DNA of 64,000 nt from Balaenoptera acutorostrata (Eukaryota; Chordata; Mammalia; Artiodactyla; Balaenopteridae): NCBI RefSeq assembly GCF_949987535.1, contig NC_080075.1, forward strand, positions 3,410,001 through 3,474,000, given 5' to 3'. Below the pieces are notes generated by a model. That model saw nothing but the letters and a program-made list of their open reading frames with translations. It was not told the DNA's origin and did not search any database. The position numbers and the translations under genes were made by a program. Below, in pieces: positions 12,168-24,307 of the stretch (positions are counted from its first letter, which is position 1; every line of letters begins with the position of its first letter).

Positions 12168-12600
12168 CCCATTATTGAGAGGCAGGGTCTAGTTCCCTTC
12201 CCCTTAAATCTATTTTGGCCTGATTGATGCCAAGAATGCAGTGGAGATGACATTTCTGGACTTCGGAGGCTAAGTCATAAGAAGCCTTGGGGCTTCTGCC
12301 TGGGTCTCTGAGAGCAGTCATTTTGGAGTCTGGATCTCCAAAGGTCTGATTATCCTGATGCCACCTTGCTTTGAGGAAGCCCAAGGTAGCCTCGTGGAGA
12401 GCTTGTGTGGGGTGGTGCCAAATGTGTGAAGCTGGAAGCTTCCAGGCGGTCAAGTCACAGCCACATCTACGTGTAACTGTATGAAGGCCCCCAAAAGGCT
12501 CACTTCGTTGTAACTGAGAGAGGCTATAATGAATTGATGTTTTATGACACCACATTTTGCTACGGTTTATTATGCAACAATAGAAAACTGGAAGAGTAGG
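12168..12600 (+). mobile_element. solo LTR, MLT1-like (ERVL-MaLR)
   Basis: The motif order fits a MaLR-type LTR: 'gaggcagggtctagttccct', 'ggaggctaagtcataagaag', 'ttgctttgaggaagcccaag', and the end 'acggtttattatgcaacaat' with 'agaaaactggaagag'. The 143-codon minus frame inside is incidental. Confidence 0.7.
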
Positions 12601-12869
12601 CATTTTTAAAACTCAGAAAAAAATGTCTTGGAGGGGGCACGGTAAAATATCCTTACCCAGAGATTATGAGTAACAACATCTGACTTGAACAGTTGAAGCA
12701 TGGATTCTTCTTATCTGGGGTAATTTGGATAAAATATTAATGATTTGAGATGATGGTCATTTCTCCAAGGATGTCTGCACAAAAATGTTAATTGCAGTAG
12801 CAAATAATAAAAAAATCTGTGAACAATATAAATGACGATAATTAAGCAAAACATGGGGACTTGTGGAGT
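12601..12869. other. AT-rich spacer
   Basis: No gene or repeat recognised. Confidence 0.4.
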
Positions 12870-12955
12870 ATAGGTGCTTTACAATGTTGTGTTACTTTCT
12901 ACAGTACAGCAAAGTATATCAGCTATGCATATACATATATTCTCTCTTTAAAAAG
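12870..12955 (-). mobile_element. LINE-1 3' UTR scrap
   Basis: 'tgctttacaatgttgtgtta' and 'agtacagcaaagtatatcag' match the L1 3' UTR in reverse. About 85 bp, degraded. Confidence 0.6.
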
Positions 12956-13210
12956 ATGTGATTTGATACATACTTTTAGCAATAATCCCACCTCGAATAA
13001 ACTTCATTGGCTACAATACTGCCCCTGAGCAAAGCCTGATACATTCTTAATGTCAGAGAAAATGGCTTTGATATAATGTGTAACAAAAAAGTAATATACA
13101 TAACAGCGCTTACAACATGATCTAATCTTTAAGTAAGTATAAAAATATGCAAAAATTAACTTTTTTCACCGATTGATGGATGTATTAATAATGACTTTAT
13201 TTATGTCTTT

Positions 13211-13495
13211 TTTTACATTTTTTTTAAATTTTTGGCTGTGTTGGGTCTTCGTCTCTGTGCGAGGGCCCTCTCCAGCAGCGGCAAGCGGGGGCCACTCTTC
13301 ACCGCGGTGCGCGGGCCTCTCACCATCGCGGCCTCTCTCGTTGCGGAGCACAGGCTCCAGACGCGCAGGCTCAGTAATTGTGGCCCACGGGCCCAGCCGC
13401 TCCGCGGCATGTGGGATCTTCTCAGACCAGGGCTCGAACCCGTGTCCCCTGCATTGGCAGGCAGATTCTCAACCACTGCGCCACCAGGGAAGCCC
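13211..13495 (-). mobile_element. CHR-type SINE, young CpG-rich copy
   Basis: A full tRNA-related head on the minus strand, ending on the plus strand 'gcgccaccagggaagccc'. The B-box equivalent 'gggctcgaaccc' (13430-13441) is intact and more than a dozen CpGs survive, which points to a recent insertion. The 13-bp TSD 'tatttatgtcttt' is perfect (13198-13210 and 13496-13508). The 60-115 codon frames in this region derive from the SINE. Confidence 0.97.
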
Positions 13496-13621
13496 TATTT
13501 ATGTCTTTATACACTAATGTATGATATATATTTCCAAATCAGTTTGTTTTACTTTAATCCACAGAAAAATGCAAACTAAAAACATCGTATTCACAATTTT
13601 TATGGGTAGCAAAATGCTTAC

Positions 13622-13651
13622 CTTATTTATTATTTATTTATTTATTTCTCC
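13622..13651. repeat. (TTTA)n
   Basis: Short ATTT-type tract. Confidence 0.85.
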
Positions 13652-13654
13652 AAC

Positions 13655-14800
13655 TGTATTGACTCCTACGACCTATCAGGCATTATTCCAGATGCCTAGG
13701 GCACGTCAGTCCAATGTGGGCTCACATTTCAGCAGTGGGCAACAGAAAATTAACAGTAAACATATCAAATAAGGGAGTTAAACGGTGTGATAGAGGATGA
13801 TAAAAACGTGATGGTGAAAAGAAAGAGCAAAGTGGAATAAGAGGAATCAAGAATCAGAAAAGGCAGGGATGTTGGGGGATGTGGGATAAGGGAGACAGAC
13901 AGGTGGGTGGAGGTATTAAATCAAGCGATTGCCTTAACACCTCGTTGGGAAGGTGACATATGAGCAAAGATTTGCAGATGAGGAAGTTAACCATGCAGAT
14001 ATCCGGGAGAAAGGACCATCTAAGCAGAGAGAACAATCAGAGAGAAAGTCCTAGGACAAGGATGGCTTTGTAGGAAGAGCAGGGAGGCTGGAGCAGAGTG
14101 AGTGATGAAGACAATATAGTAGCCAAGACCAGAGAGGTACTGGCAGGAGGGCTGGGGCAGGCAGACCATGGAGGGCATTGGTAGCTGTTGTAAGTACTTT
14201 GGTTTTTACCGTGAGTGAAAAGGGGAGCCGTGCAAGGGTTCTGAATAGATGGATGACTTCTGCCTTTAAAGGTTTCCTCTGACAGTTGTGGGATTAAGTT
14301 GAGTGAGGGCAGAAGCAGGAGGCCGACCTGGGAGGCTGATACAGTCATCTGGGCAAAAGCGTGTTGGCTCTGACCAATGTGGTAGCCATAACAGTGAGGA
14401 GAAGTCGGGTTCTGGGTACATTCTGAAGGCAAAGCCAATGGAATTCCTAGTGCGTTAGATGTGGGTGTGAGGGAAAGAGGAGAGGTGAGGATGACCAAGA
14501 CTTGAGCAACCAGAAGGACGGAGTTGATATCAATGGGATGGGGAAAGCTGCAGGTGGGCAAGTCCTGATGAGATGAGATCAAGAGAGAAAAGGGGAAATA
14601 CCTGCACCTTAAGAAGGTCCACAGTAAGACATCTGGGAGGAGAGAGGAAGGGGCAATGGTGACCAAAAAAGAGCCACTAGGGGGGTTGGAGGGAGCTCAA
14701 GAATGTAAGGTATCCCCAAAGGCCAGGGAAGCACATGAACCAAGGAGGAGAGAGTGATGGATTGTGCTAAAGCTGCTACGTCAGCAAAAGGACATTTATT
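13655..14800 (+). repeat. long ancient interspersed repeat (family not named)
   Basis: A co-linear series I recognise from other mammalian genomes: 'ggtgacatatgagcaaagat', 'catgcagatatccgggagaa', 'ggctggagcagagtgagtga', 'gtaagtactttggtttttac', 'ggaggctgatacagtcatct', 'ggtagccataacagtgagga'. I cannot give the family name safely. The 209-codon minus frame (14037-14666) falls wholly inside it and is therefore not treated as a gene. Confidence 0.65.
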
Positions 14801-16229
14801 GACCAATCGGAGCCGAGGATCCTGAGAGCAGATGTGAAATCCTCTTCCGATCATTTCGATTTTCTCAGGGAAGAAGGAAGCAAGGTCATGGGCTGCAGAT
14901 GAGGATGGAGGAAGGAACTGGAGGTCCAGATGTCCTTCTCAGGTGTTCCAGGTGGCCAGCACTGTGAGAAAACTTTCTGTATCTTAATTCAACAGAGGTA
15001 ATACTTCTTAGGGGTTGTACTGGTGCCCAATCACCATGTTCAAGTTGAAGCACAGTCTGCAGAAAGTGGGAGGTGTGAATAAGTCGGTTGGCAGCTCTAT
15101 AGAAGCTGGAGAGTAAATAAAGTTGAAAGTTAGTAATTTCAGCCTCTAAGTTTAAAACTGTAGTTTTCATGTAAGGGGCTGGCCACCATGCCTCTGCATC
15201 TTAATCTCAACGTGCTCTAACCTGAGTAGTAAGATTTGTGTCTTCGTTATTAAGAAACAGAACAAAGGACAGGAGGTGTCTCCTTTATCACTAATCTAAC
15301 ATAGAGGGATGAATGAGATCAACCATTCAATATAAGCAAAACCCACAATTTTCTCATCCTTACTAAAAATGATAAGATTTTACAGCACATTAGTTTAAAC
15401 CAAATTTACTAATCTGATCTGTTAGAAAGGAACCGTGTAAAAGATGCATATGATGGACTAGTGCCTCTAACAGAATGGAAGACTCCTGGATTTTCACGTC
15501 ATATTAGTGACTTTCACGCTCTTTGTGCAGTTCTCTGATGGAATTAGTGCCCATCTGCAGAACAGCTTTCATGTATCACACTGTCTGAGGGACTTTGGCA
15601 ACACACAGGCAGTCTCGCACATTTAAACATTGCTTCAACGTGTCATCAAGTGTTTTGTTTTCCCAAGTTGAGCAGAAAGTCATTCCACAAAAGGCAATTG
15701 TTTTGCGTGTCTTTCTACTTCAGTAAGACAGGTACTTGGAGCATCCCTGTGTCCTCCACCAGCCAGGAACATTCTGCCATGTGGACCCTCTCACACTCTG
15801 CCACCTCACCTCTGATAGTCAGACCCGGGAGTTTGCCAGCTTGAGGGACAGGATTGTGATGAGTCTTTGGTCACTAAAATATGCTATTTTTTTTTTTTTG
15901 AATAAAGCTTATTTATTCAAATAGGCAGGAAAACTGGACTTGTGGAATTTGATGAAATTGTTCAATCATTGGCCTCCTGTTGCAGTAGCATCAAGACTTT
16001 GCTCTTCAGTGTGACCCCCGGGGCATCCTCTGTGCTGGATGAGGCTTATTACGTGCCTTCTCTCTTGTGGTCCTTCTACTTGGCCCCCTCTATTCACGTC
16101 TTCCTGAGTTATCTCAGTTCCCCAAAGATGTCGGGCCGTTTCATAACTGTGACTTTGCCACGCGTGCAGCGTGGGCTCTTCAGCCTGGGGGAGTCTCAGC
16201 ACCTCCCCCTCCTTCACCTAATGGTTTCC
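14801..16229. other. unique sequence
   Basis: No exon recognised. A T12 run followed by 'aataaagcttatttattcaa' at 15888-15920 may be the scar of a retroposed tail. Frames near 15942-16369 overlap the L2 piece and have no known domain. Confidence 0.4.
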
Positions 16230-16472
16230 CTTCCCTTCTGGTCCTCGCTCTCTATGCGCCCTCCCCATCTCATCTTTGTCATCCACTTAGGTCCCTCTCT
16301 CTGGAGCCCCCACGTTATATCTCCTCCTGTATAATAACTATACGCCGGCGTGTCTTTCTGCCTTTCTAGGTAGTGAGCTATATGAAGGTGGGGTCTATGC
16401 CTTTTATCTCTGGATCCCTTCTTTAGTTTCCAACACAAGACATGTGTAAAGAATAAATGAGTGTGTGGGCAG
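16230..16472 (+). repeat. L2 3' end
   Basis: 'ctaggtagtgagctatatga', 'aggtggggtctatgcctttt', 'gtttccaacacaagacatgt' and 'aaagaataaatgagtgtg' in order resemble the L2 tail. Confidence 0.55.
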
Positions 16473-16596
16473 ATGGCAAGGTCACTAGGACTAAACTCTA
16501 TCAGCCTGGAAGTTCCTCCCTTATTGAGAATAAGTCAACCTTGACCTGTGCACGTTTACTTAGGACAAGTTTCTACTTTGTGCAGCTCCTCAGCAT

Positions 16597-16603
16597 ATCT
16601 ATT

Positions 16604-16651
<48 letters not shown>

Positions 16652-16690
16652 CTATCTATCCATCTATCATCTATCTACCAATCTATTATC

Positions 16691-16732
<42 letters not shown>

Positions 16733-17148
16733 CAACTATCATCTATCTACCAATCTATTATCTATCTATATCTGTCTATATGTCTATCTATCTGTCTATC
16801 CAACTATCATCTATCTACCAATCTACCAATCTATTATCTATCTATATCTGTCTATATGTCTATCTATCTGTCTATCCAACTATCATCTATCTACCAATCT
16901 ATGATCTATCTATGTATCTATCTATCATCTATCTATCATCTGTCTATCTACCAATCTATTATCTATCTATCTCTCTATCTCTCTACCAATCTATTATCTA
17001 TCTACCAATCTATTATCTATCTCTATCTATCATCTATCTACCAATCTATTATCTATCATCTATCTACCAATCTATTATCTATTTATGTATCTATCTATCA
17101 TCTGTCTATCATCTGTCTATCTACCAATCTATTTATCTATCTATCTAA
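16597..17148. repeat. (TCTA)n microsatellite with higher-order units
   Basis: About 550 bp of CTAT repeats. After a pure (CTAT) start it changes to longer units of the kind 'ctatctaccaatctatta', which recur many times with small length changes. Ser/Ile/Tyr-rich frames of up to 272 codons run through it and are artefacts of the tetranucleotide. Confidence 0.97.
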
Positions 17149-18554
17149 GCATAAATCGTACTCCAATCTGGCAGTTATCTTGGCTTTTCTGCAGGTCAAA
17201 AGTAAACGAAACCTTCCAAAACATTACAGAAATGATTTTGCAGGTATGTTTCTTGTCTTAGAAAAGCTATTCTAATTAACACCGATATTAATGGGTGCTG
17301 CGAAAGGAGGTACCGATAAGAAGTCCTTCTAGACAGATAATGAGACTCTTTCACTCTGCGCGGATCGTTTGATAATTGTGTGATGAAAATGAAGTGGTGT
17401 AGCCCACATTCAGTCCAAAGTAGGCTCCCTGTGGCTGGCTGGGCTTTGGAATTCGGTTGGATATGTGGAACCATGATGTGACTACTGTGTACTCATACAC
17501 ATAAGACAGGTAGAGTGTTTAAGACCTTCTAAACAAATGGCAGCTCATCGAGTAGTGTCTGTTACCTTAATGAGTGTGTCAAGGTCTCCTGGGCTGACTG
17601 TTTATTTGACCAGCTATTCTAGGAGTGGGTGACTGAGGGAATTGTATGCACATAGAACACATGCCAGTAAAGGCAGGGCATTCCTTGGAATAGATAGAAA
17701 GATTCTAAAAAGTGATTTGTATTGCATTTTAGATCAATTTCTCATGAGCAATCAAATCTAAAATTATAATAGAAATCAAGGTGAAAATATTTTTTCTCTC
17801 TGTATTTTGTTTTATGTACAATTTCCTACTATTTGACATATTCAGCTGTAAGAATGGTTGCCTCCCTCTTGTTTCTGAAACAGATTCTTTTTATCCATCC
17901 TGAGCTGCTCTATGAAGCTTTTAAATATGTGAAACTCAATAAGGTATTACTTGATGAAATAAATCTATCTTCTAGCTTCTCCCGAAGCAGGCAAGAAAGG
18001 GAATCAAAAGAAATCAGAAACATGATTCTGATTCTGTGTTTTCCTTCCTCAAGCAGACCTCTCTTCCTAGCGTAAATTTCTAGAGTGAGTGAAAGATGGG
18101 ATATTTGGCTGCAATAATTTCTGGTGTTGTACGTGACAACCTATTTTAGAATGCTTGGGGTTTTTATAGTTTCTGGGACTAGTCCTTGTGCTGAAACAAG
18201 AGATTACTCTCCTTGGACAGACTGTAATTTGATAGCATAACTTTGGAGCTGGTCACCCTGCCTGTATTCCACTGCCTGCTCTTGTCACCTGCTGGTACAT
18301 AGAAGCTCAGCCTCACATCACCCGTTCAGCCTGCATATCGTGCTTGTATTTGGACACATCAAAGCTGGTAAGAATCAAGGCTTTGTGAAATATAACAATC
18401 TCCATGTTTACTTACGCTTTCTGAACTACATTTGGATAGTAGAAGGGAATGTTCTGTTTTATGAAAAAAGTCACAATTTCAAAAATATACCAATTGAGAG
18501 AGGAATCTTGTCTGCATAAAGCTATGGTATTAACGGTATATTTTCATTAGGTTT
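17149..18554. other. unique sequence
   Basis: No recognised gene or repeat. An 80-codon frame at 17833-18075 has no known domain. Confidence 0.4.
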
Positions 18555-18752
18555 TCACTGTACTCTCATGTCATCTTAAGCATTCCTCACAATTTACCTG
18601 TGTGTGGGGTAACGTCATTTTTACTTTAAAAATGGGGAAACAGGCTTCAAGAAGACAAATGACTTGTTTAAGATTATACAGTCACTAAGTATCAAAAATC
18701 GGAATTCAAACTTGGGGCTTCTGATTCTGCATCAACAGTTCTTCTCTACTGA
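18555..18752 (-). repeat. MIR SINE, reverse orientation
   Basis: 'tttaaaaatggggaaacagg', 'aaatgacttgtttaagatta', 'tacagtcactaagtatc' and 'cggaattcaaacttggggct' match MIR reversed, in order. Confidence 0.75.
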
Positions 18753-18829
18753 ATGTGTAACAGATACCATGAAAACACAAATATAAGGACAGACACACAG
18801 CTCATTCTCCATTACTAAAGTGGCAGATT

Positions 18830-19335
18830 TAAACTTGAAGGCCCCCAAGAGCCATACATCCTGTTTCTCGAACCCAATTTGAGTCCCTTCCGCCAAGAAT
18901 TTGAACTGCCCTGTGTCACTGATTGAAGGGGATGGAGTGATGCAGTGGGACTTTCACTCCGAGGTCCTGGGAAGACCTGCAGCTTCAGCGTTAGTGTCAT
19001 GGTACCCTCATTCTGGAGTAAACCAGCCTCCTAGAAGGAAGTTTGACCACGCTGAGATCACCATGCTAGGAGAGAGCCCAGCTAGTCGTCAGGGGGCCGC
19101 ATGCAGAGAGAGATAGCTGACCCCGCTGTTCCAGCTACCCTAGCCCAAGTGTCAGAATTGGAAGTGAAGAAGCCTCTGGAAAACTCAGCCATTGTCACCA
19201 AGCGGCAGCAATCACGAGAGAGGCTCTGAGCAACAATCGTTCAGCTGAGCCAAGAACCATGAGAGACAATAATAAATTGTCTGAAGTCATTACGTTGTGA
19301 TTGGTTTGAGAGATAGCAATCGATACCTGGAAGAG
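18830..19335 (+). mobile_element. solo LTR, MLT1-like
   Basis: Ends with the MaLR-type sequence 'gagagacaataataaattgt', 'ctgaagtcattacgttgtga' and 'gagatagcaatcgatacctg'. The front is degraded. AATAAA at about 19270 would be the LTR polyadenylation signal. Confidence 0.55.
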
Positions 19336-20304
19336 TGATGTAAACAACTTCTCCCATTTTCCTTTGGAAATGCCATTTAATGTCTATATATTTTCAAGCA
19401 AACATCAAAACTTAAATGAACATTTTCCTCCATAAAAGGTAAGTAATCTGAACAGTTTCAGAGCACATGGAAAACTGATAATTCCAAGTCATGGTTTTCA
19501 GAATATCAAGGTTGGGGGCCAGTTCTCCAAGGGCCTCTCATATTTCAGGACAATTGTGTGAGCAAAAGCACTGACTGCCTTTGTTCTGGACCACCTTTTC
19601 AAGGATGTTGTAGAGCAGACGACCTTGGAAAACAGAGCGAGCATCTCCATCTGGAACAAGAAGATTTTCCCTCATTTGCAAGCTAACAAATTAGCCTGCT
19701 GTAGTTTCACAAATGCTGGTAATATAATGAAGGTGATTTACTCTGGGGCAGAGACCAGGCAGGCTCAGTGCCCATTATAAAATATCCCTGTTCTCTAAGC
19801 TGAGAGTTCCTCTCCTGTGACACATGTGCATACATGCGTTGCCTGGTCCTCTTCGTGTCACCTTGTGGGAACTGGGGCTTAGGGAATCAGGGCAAATGCT
19901 AACACTACTGTTGATATGAGGAATGCACTGTCTTTTGTAGCTGACCCGGCAGTTCCATGTCTTATACTAGCAACCATGACACTAGAGCAGACTTGTGAGC
20001 TTCCAAGTAGAGCAAAAGCTCAGATGCTTCTCAGCTCTTGAGAATCAGTTGAGCTCATTTGCTGAATCACGTAAATGCAAGGCCAACTAATTTTACGACT
20101 TTAAAATATACGTAGATATTATACGCAAGCTCTCTTAGACCTTGTTCCATTGAACTTAACGGGAAGTGAGTGAAGGCTTGAACACTTGATAATGCTAATG
20201 AGAAAAATGAGTCCCCTCTTGGATGAGTCAGCTGAGCACTGTATCCCAAATGATGATATTCTATTTAACAGGACTCAGACCAGACTCCTAGCAAGCTGAC
20301 TAGA
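19336..20304. other. unique sequence
   Basis: No gene or named repeat seen. Confidence 0.4.
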
Positions 20305-20318
20305 CCCTTTGGGTTTTT

Positions 20319-20586
20319 GAATTTTTTTTAGTTTTTAAAAAAAAAAAAATTATTTATTTGGTTGAACCGGGTCTTAGTTGTGGCAGGCAGGCTCCTTAGT
20401 TTCAGCATGTGGGCTCCTTAGTTGTGGCTTGCCGGCTCCTTTGTTGTGGCACATGGGCTCCTCAGTTGCAAGATGTGAACTCTTAGTTGTGGCATGCATG
20501 TGGGATCTAGTTCCCTGACCAGGGATCGAACCTGGGCTCCCTGCATTGGGAGTGTGGAGTCCTATCCACTGCGCCACCAGTGAGGT
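20319..20586 (-). mobile_element. CHR-related SINE, older variant
   Basis: Minus-strand tRNA-like head: plus strand 'cactgcgccaccagtgaggt', B-box equivalent 'ggatcgaacctg' near 20523. The body is made of repeated 'ggctccttagttgtggc' units. Imperfect flanking repeat 'ccctttgggtttt' (20305) and 'ccctttttgggttt' (20587). The tail A-run reads as T/A at 20325-20349. Confidence 0.88.
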
Positions 20587-20763
20587 CCCTTTTTGGGTTT
20601 AAAGAAAGGTAGAAAGGGCTGTGGACAGTCCGAGGACTAAATCAGGACTTTAGTGAAGAATTTCATCTCTTGCCTTTTATATTCCCCATGAGCAGACTTG
20701 TTTTCAGATGGTGAGAATTGCTTTAGCTTCATAGTACAAATTTTGCTGTATTTTATTTTCGTT

Positions 20764-20769
<6 letters not shown>

Positions 20770-20802
<33 letters not shown>

Positions 20803-21065
20803 TGGCTGTGTTGGGTCTTTGTTTCTGTGTGCAGGCTTTCTCTAGTTGCAGCGAGCGGGGGCCACTCTTCCTCGCGGTGCGCGGGCCTCTCACTATCGCG
20901 GCCTTTCTTGTTGTGGAGCACAGGCTCTACACGCGCAGGCTCAGTAGTTGTGGCTCACAGGCCCAGTTGCTCTGCGGCATGTGGTATCTTCCCAGACCAG
21001 GGCTCGAACCCGTGTCCCCTGCATTGGCAGGCAGATTCTCAACCACTGCGCCACCAGGGAAGCCC
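20770..21065 (-). mobile_element. CHR-type SINE, young copy with long (TTTA)n tail
   Basis: Same family as the 13.2 kb copy, with an intact B-box equivalent 'ggctcgaacccg' (21001-21012) and many CpGs. The tail is a (TTTA)n microsatellite (20763-20803). TSD 'attttcgttttattt' (20755-20769) against 'attttagttttattt' (21066-21080), one mismatch. Confidence 0.95.
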
Positions 21066-21179
21066 TATTTTAGTTTTATTTTGGTATTTTTGACTTCCCT
21101 TGAGACTAAATCAGGTAAATGCAAGGCTGTAATCCTAATTGTTTTTCTTCTACTGTTAAAAAATCATTTTTCTCTGGCT

Positions 21180-22480
21180 TATTGAAGAAGTCTGTCTTTA
21201 GTTTTTGGAAATTTAATTATGGTTTGTCTTAGTGTGGATTTCTTTGCATTTATCCTATTTGGAATTCACCCAGCTTCTTGAATCTGTACGTTTATGGGTT
21301 TTGGCAAAATTCGAAAGTTTTCTACCATAATTTTTTCAAGAATTTTTCAGCCCCACCCTCTTTCACTTTTTATTCTAGAACTCTGATGACTCAAATGCTA
21401 GATCTTTTGTTATACTTAAAACAGATTCTTGAGGTTCTTTTTTTTTTTTTTTTGTCTATTCACTGGGCTTTTATTTCAACTACTGTGTTTTTTCAGTTCC
21501 AAAATGTCCATTTAGTTCTTATTTATATCTTCCATTTCTTTCTGACATTTAAATTTTTTCATTTGTTTCAAGTCTTTCCATACTTGCTCATGAAAGCGTT
21601 GCTCTAAAATCGTTGGCAGATAATTCTGGCATCTCTGCTGTCTTTTTTTTTTGCATCTATTGATGGCCTTTTTTTCATTTGTTTGAGATCTTCCTGGTTT
21701 TTGCTTCATGTTATGTTATGAGACTGTGGATCTTATTTAAGTCTGTTTTAGCTGGCATCCTCTAAAACTGCTCTGGTAAGGGAAAGTGGGGGCAGGGAGC
21801 GTTGTTATTTCCAGGTGGAAATCCAGGTCCCGCACTTGCCTCTGGGTAAGCTTCTTGTTATTGTTGGGCAGGAGTGGGAGTTTCTGCTTCCTGTGTAGTC
21901 TCTCTGCTGACACTGCGGTGGGGGTGACCTCTTTACTGGTAAATGATGGTGCAAGTCCTGACTCGTCATCAGTCCTTCTCTAATATCACCTCAGTAGGAC
22001 AGGGGAGAAATGTCTCTTACCACCAGGTAGGGGGGAGAAGTTCATGTTCCCCTGTGGTCTCCACTGACACTGCAGGGAGAGGTGCTTTGTTATTTGCTGG
22101 TGGGGTTTAAAGTCCCAGCTCCCTATTGGTCTTCTCTGATACAAATCTTGCAGGAGATTTTGAATAAAGTGAATAATGGAGTATTCATTACAATCTGATA
22201 AGGATGGAAGTCTAGATCCCCTTTGCTGATGTGGGCAGGTTTGGGGACTCAGTTTCTTCCACGATGTTTGGCTGGAGTAGAGTAGGTATTGTCTAAACAT
22301 TCTGTCTTGTTAGTATTTACTTTTCCTGGTCATTTGGCTGGAGAGATTATGCTTTTCTTGCGGCTTTTCGTCTTTACCCATTGGGTTTTCCATATTGGCA
22401 GCTTCTTCAGCTCCAAGTATAGGGTATACAAGGCAAGTAGAAAATCCAGGGGTCTCACCATCATGACTTCCCTCTGATCC
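21180..22480 (-). mobile_element. old LINE-1 5'/ORF1-side fragment
   Basis: Reverse-complement reading gives L1M-type 5' sequence: 'aagaagctgggtgaattcca', 'aggataaatgcaaagaaatc', 'cacactaagacaaaccataa', and repeated 'cactgacactgc' style UTR blocks. Heavily mutated. Minus frames of 65-104 codons here are remnants. Confidence 0.7.
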
Positions 22481-23344
22481 TAAGGTCCCTTGCTATTCTA
22501 TATTCTTCTCTCCACCTTTCAGAGTCTTCTTGTGTTTGTTTTACATACAATATTCAAGGTTTTAAATTTTACTTAGCAGGAAAAATAGGAAAAAATATGC
22601 TACCTTTTCAGAAGCAGAAGTCCCATCAGCATTTAAAAAAATACCTTTCCAGGTACAATCAAATTTGAGAAACTGTGGTTGCTGCACACAGTGAGATTTT
22701 GTGTCCACAGGCTTTTAAGGCATTTCCTTATTTTTGTTACTACAGCCAACACATCTGGTAGGTTCCTTTCCATAGCGGCCCCTTTGGGGGCCCACTCCTA
22801 TCCCTCTGGCGTGCTTTGTGACTCTGGGGTGCCACTGTTAAGTTCCACCTGTCAGTATTTGCCTCTCTGGGTGTGTGCTTTCTCCACATCACAGTAGCTT
22901 CTCTGCCCAGAGGGCCAGGGAGCTAAAATTCACAGAAGCAGCCCTCAACTAACAACAGACTGGAATGGGCATATCAATATCCCATCTTCTTCACAGCTCT
23001 GTTAAAATAACCATGAGGTACTTCACTTTCCAGCATTTTCCTACTGGATTAAGCTTCATGTGCCACAATGATGGTTGGTTTTTTATTTAACAATTTGTTA
23101 AATGAAAAAAATGTATTCTCTCATTTCTTTACTCCTCAACCCACATTTCTTGCACCTCCCAAATAAACACTGTGCCCTTGAATCCCTGCCTCAGGGTCTA
23201 CTTTCCAACCTTCTACTACACTTCGCTCCACCAGGCTCAGGCAGTGTCTGAGCAGTTCAAACCCTGGCTTCTGTTTTAGTAGAAACAAGGTAAAGTCTTT
23301 CTCCTTCAAACACAGAGATGTCACAGATCCAAGCTAAGGTTAAA
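22481..23344. other. unique sequence
   Basis: No gene or assignable repeat. Confidence 0.4.
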
Positions 23345-23560
23345 ATGTTTGAATCCTAGTTTCTCTGCTAATTTGCTATGTTACTGTGGAGATGACCCTT
23401 AGCTTCTCTGAACCTCCATTTCCTCATTTTCAAAGTAGGGATAATAATACTTACATTGTAGTTTGAGAGGTTTCAACGAGGTAATGGTTTTAAAACAGGT
23501 AACATAGTGCCTGGCACATAATAATTGCTCTATAATATTATCCAATGTTATTATCGGCAT
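23345..23560 (+). repeat. MIR SINE
   Basis: 'cctagtttctctgctaattt', 'cttctctgaacctccatttc', 'gtagggataataatacttac', 'atagtgcctggcacataata' match MIR in order across nearly its whole length. Confidence 0.88.
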
Positions 23561-23574
23561 TCATGCTCATTTCT

Positions 23575-24010
23575 ACTTCTCCTTTTAACGTTTTGCCTGT
23601 CTTTCTTAGCCTCCTTCCTAGCTCTGCTTTCTCAGGATCTCATCCTTGGTCCTCTTCTCCTCTCACCTTAAATGTTCTCACAATTTGACCTCATCTGATC
23701 CCGTAACTTCCATTTCTATTGCACTAAGCACTGCAAGTTCTGTTTCTCCATCCTCCCCTTTTTTCCTGGTCTCTAAACCCCATGTTTTCAACTCTGTGAG
23801 TTCAGACTCAGCGTGTACAAAAGAAGACTTCTCTACACCAGCAAATCAAAATGTATTTTTCTTCCAGTTATTTATCCATTCTTATTTTGGTTAAAGGCAT
23901 CCATCATCCTGACGTCCAACCTAGAAATCCTGAGGTTAACTTTAATTTCTTCTTTCTTTATGTTTTTCATAAACAATCAGCTACCAATTTTGTGGCTTCC
24001 ATTTTCTAAG
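23575..24010 (+). repeat. L2 fragment
   Basis: 'ctcatccttggtcctcttct', 'gacctcatctgatcccgtaa' and 'ccatcatcctgacgtccaac' resemble the L2 3' half. Diverged. Confidence 0.55.
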
Positions 24011-24307
24011 TCAGGGTTTTCAAACTGAAGATTGCAACCTGTTAGTGACTTCACCCCAGTCTGACCAGTTCGCCCTGAGGCTGGCAAGCTTTTGCTAGTT
24101 GTTAATGTTTCCGAGTTACCTTTCCACAGCTGCCAGTTGCTGAATGTCTTAACTGGTAATAGAAATACCCCCTTTTTAGCCTTTATGTGTAAATTTTAAG
24201 GAAGGAATCCTATAATTTCATACAAGAAGGAAGAAGGAAAATCCAAGGAGAATCTACCAAAACAGATTTTTAGAAACTAGGAGAATAAGAACAAACATCT
24301 TTTACTG

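Noticed and set aside
13173..13579. Arg/Ser/Pro-rich frames of 60-115 codons
   Set aside because: Generated by a CHR SINE. The same peptides recur at 20.8 kb.
14037..14666. 209-codon minus frame
   Set aside because: Lies entirely inside an ancient interspersed repeat.
16457..17275. 272-codon Ser/Ile/Tyr-rich frame
   Set aside because: Product of the TCTA tetranucleotide array, not a protein gene.
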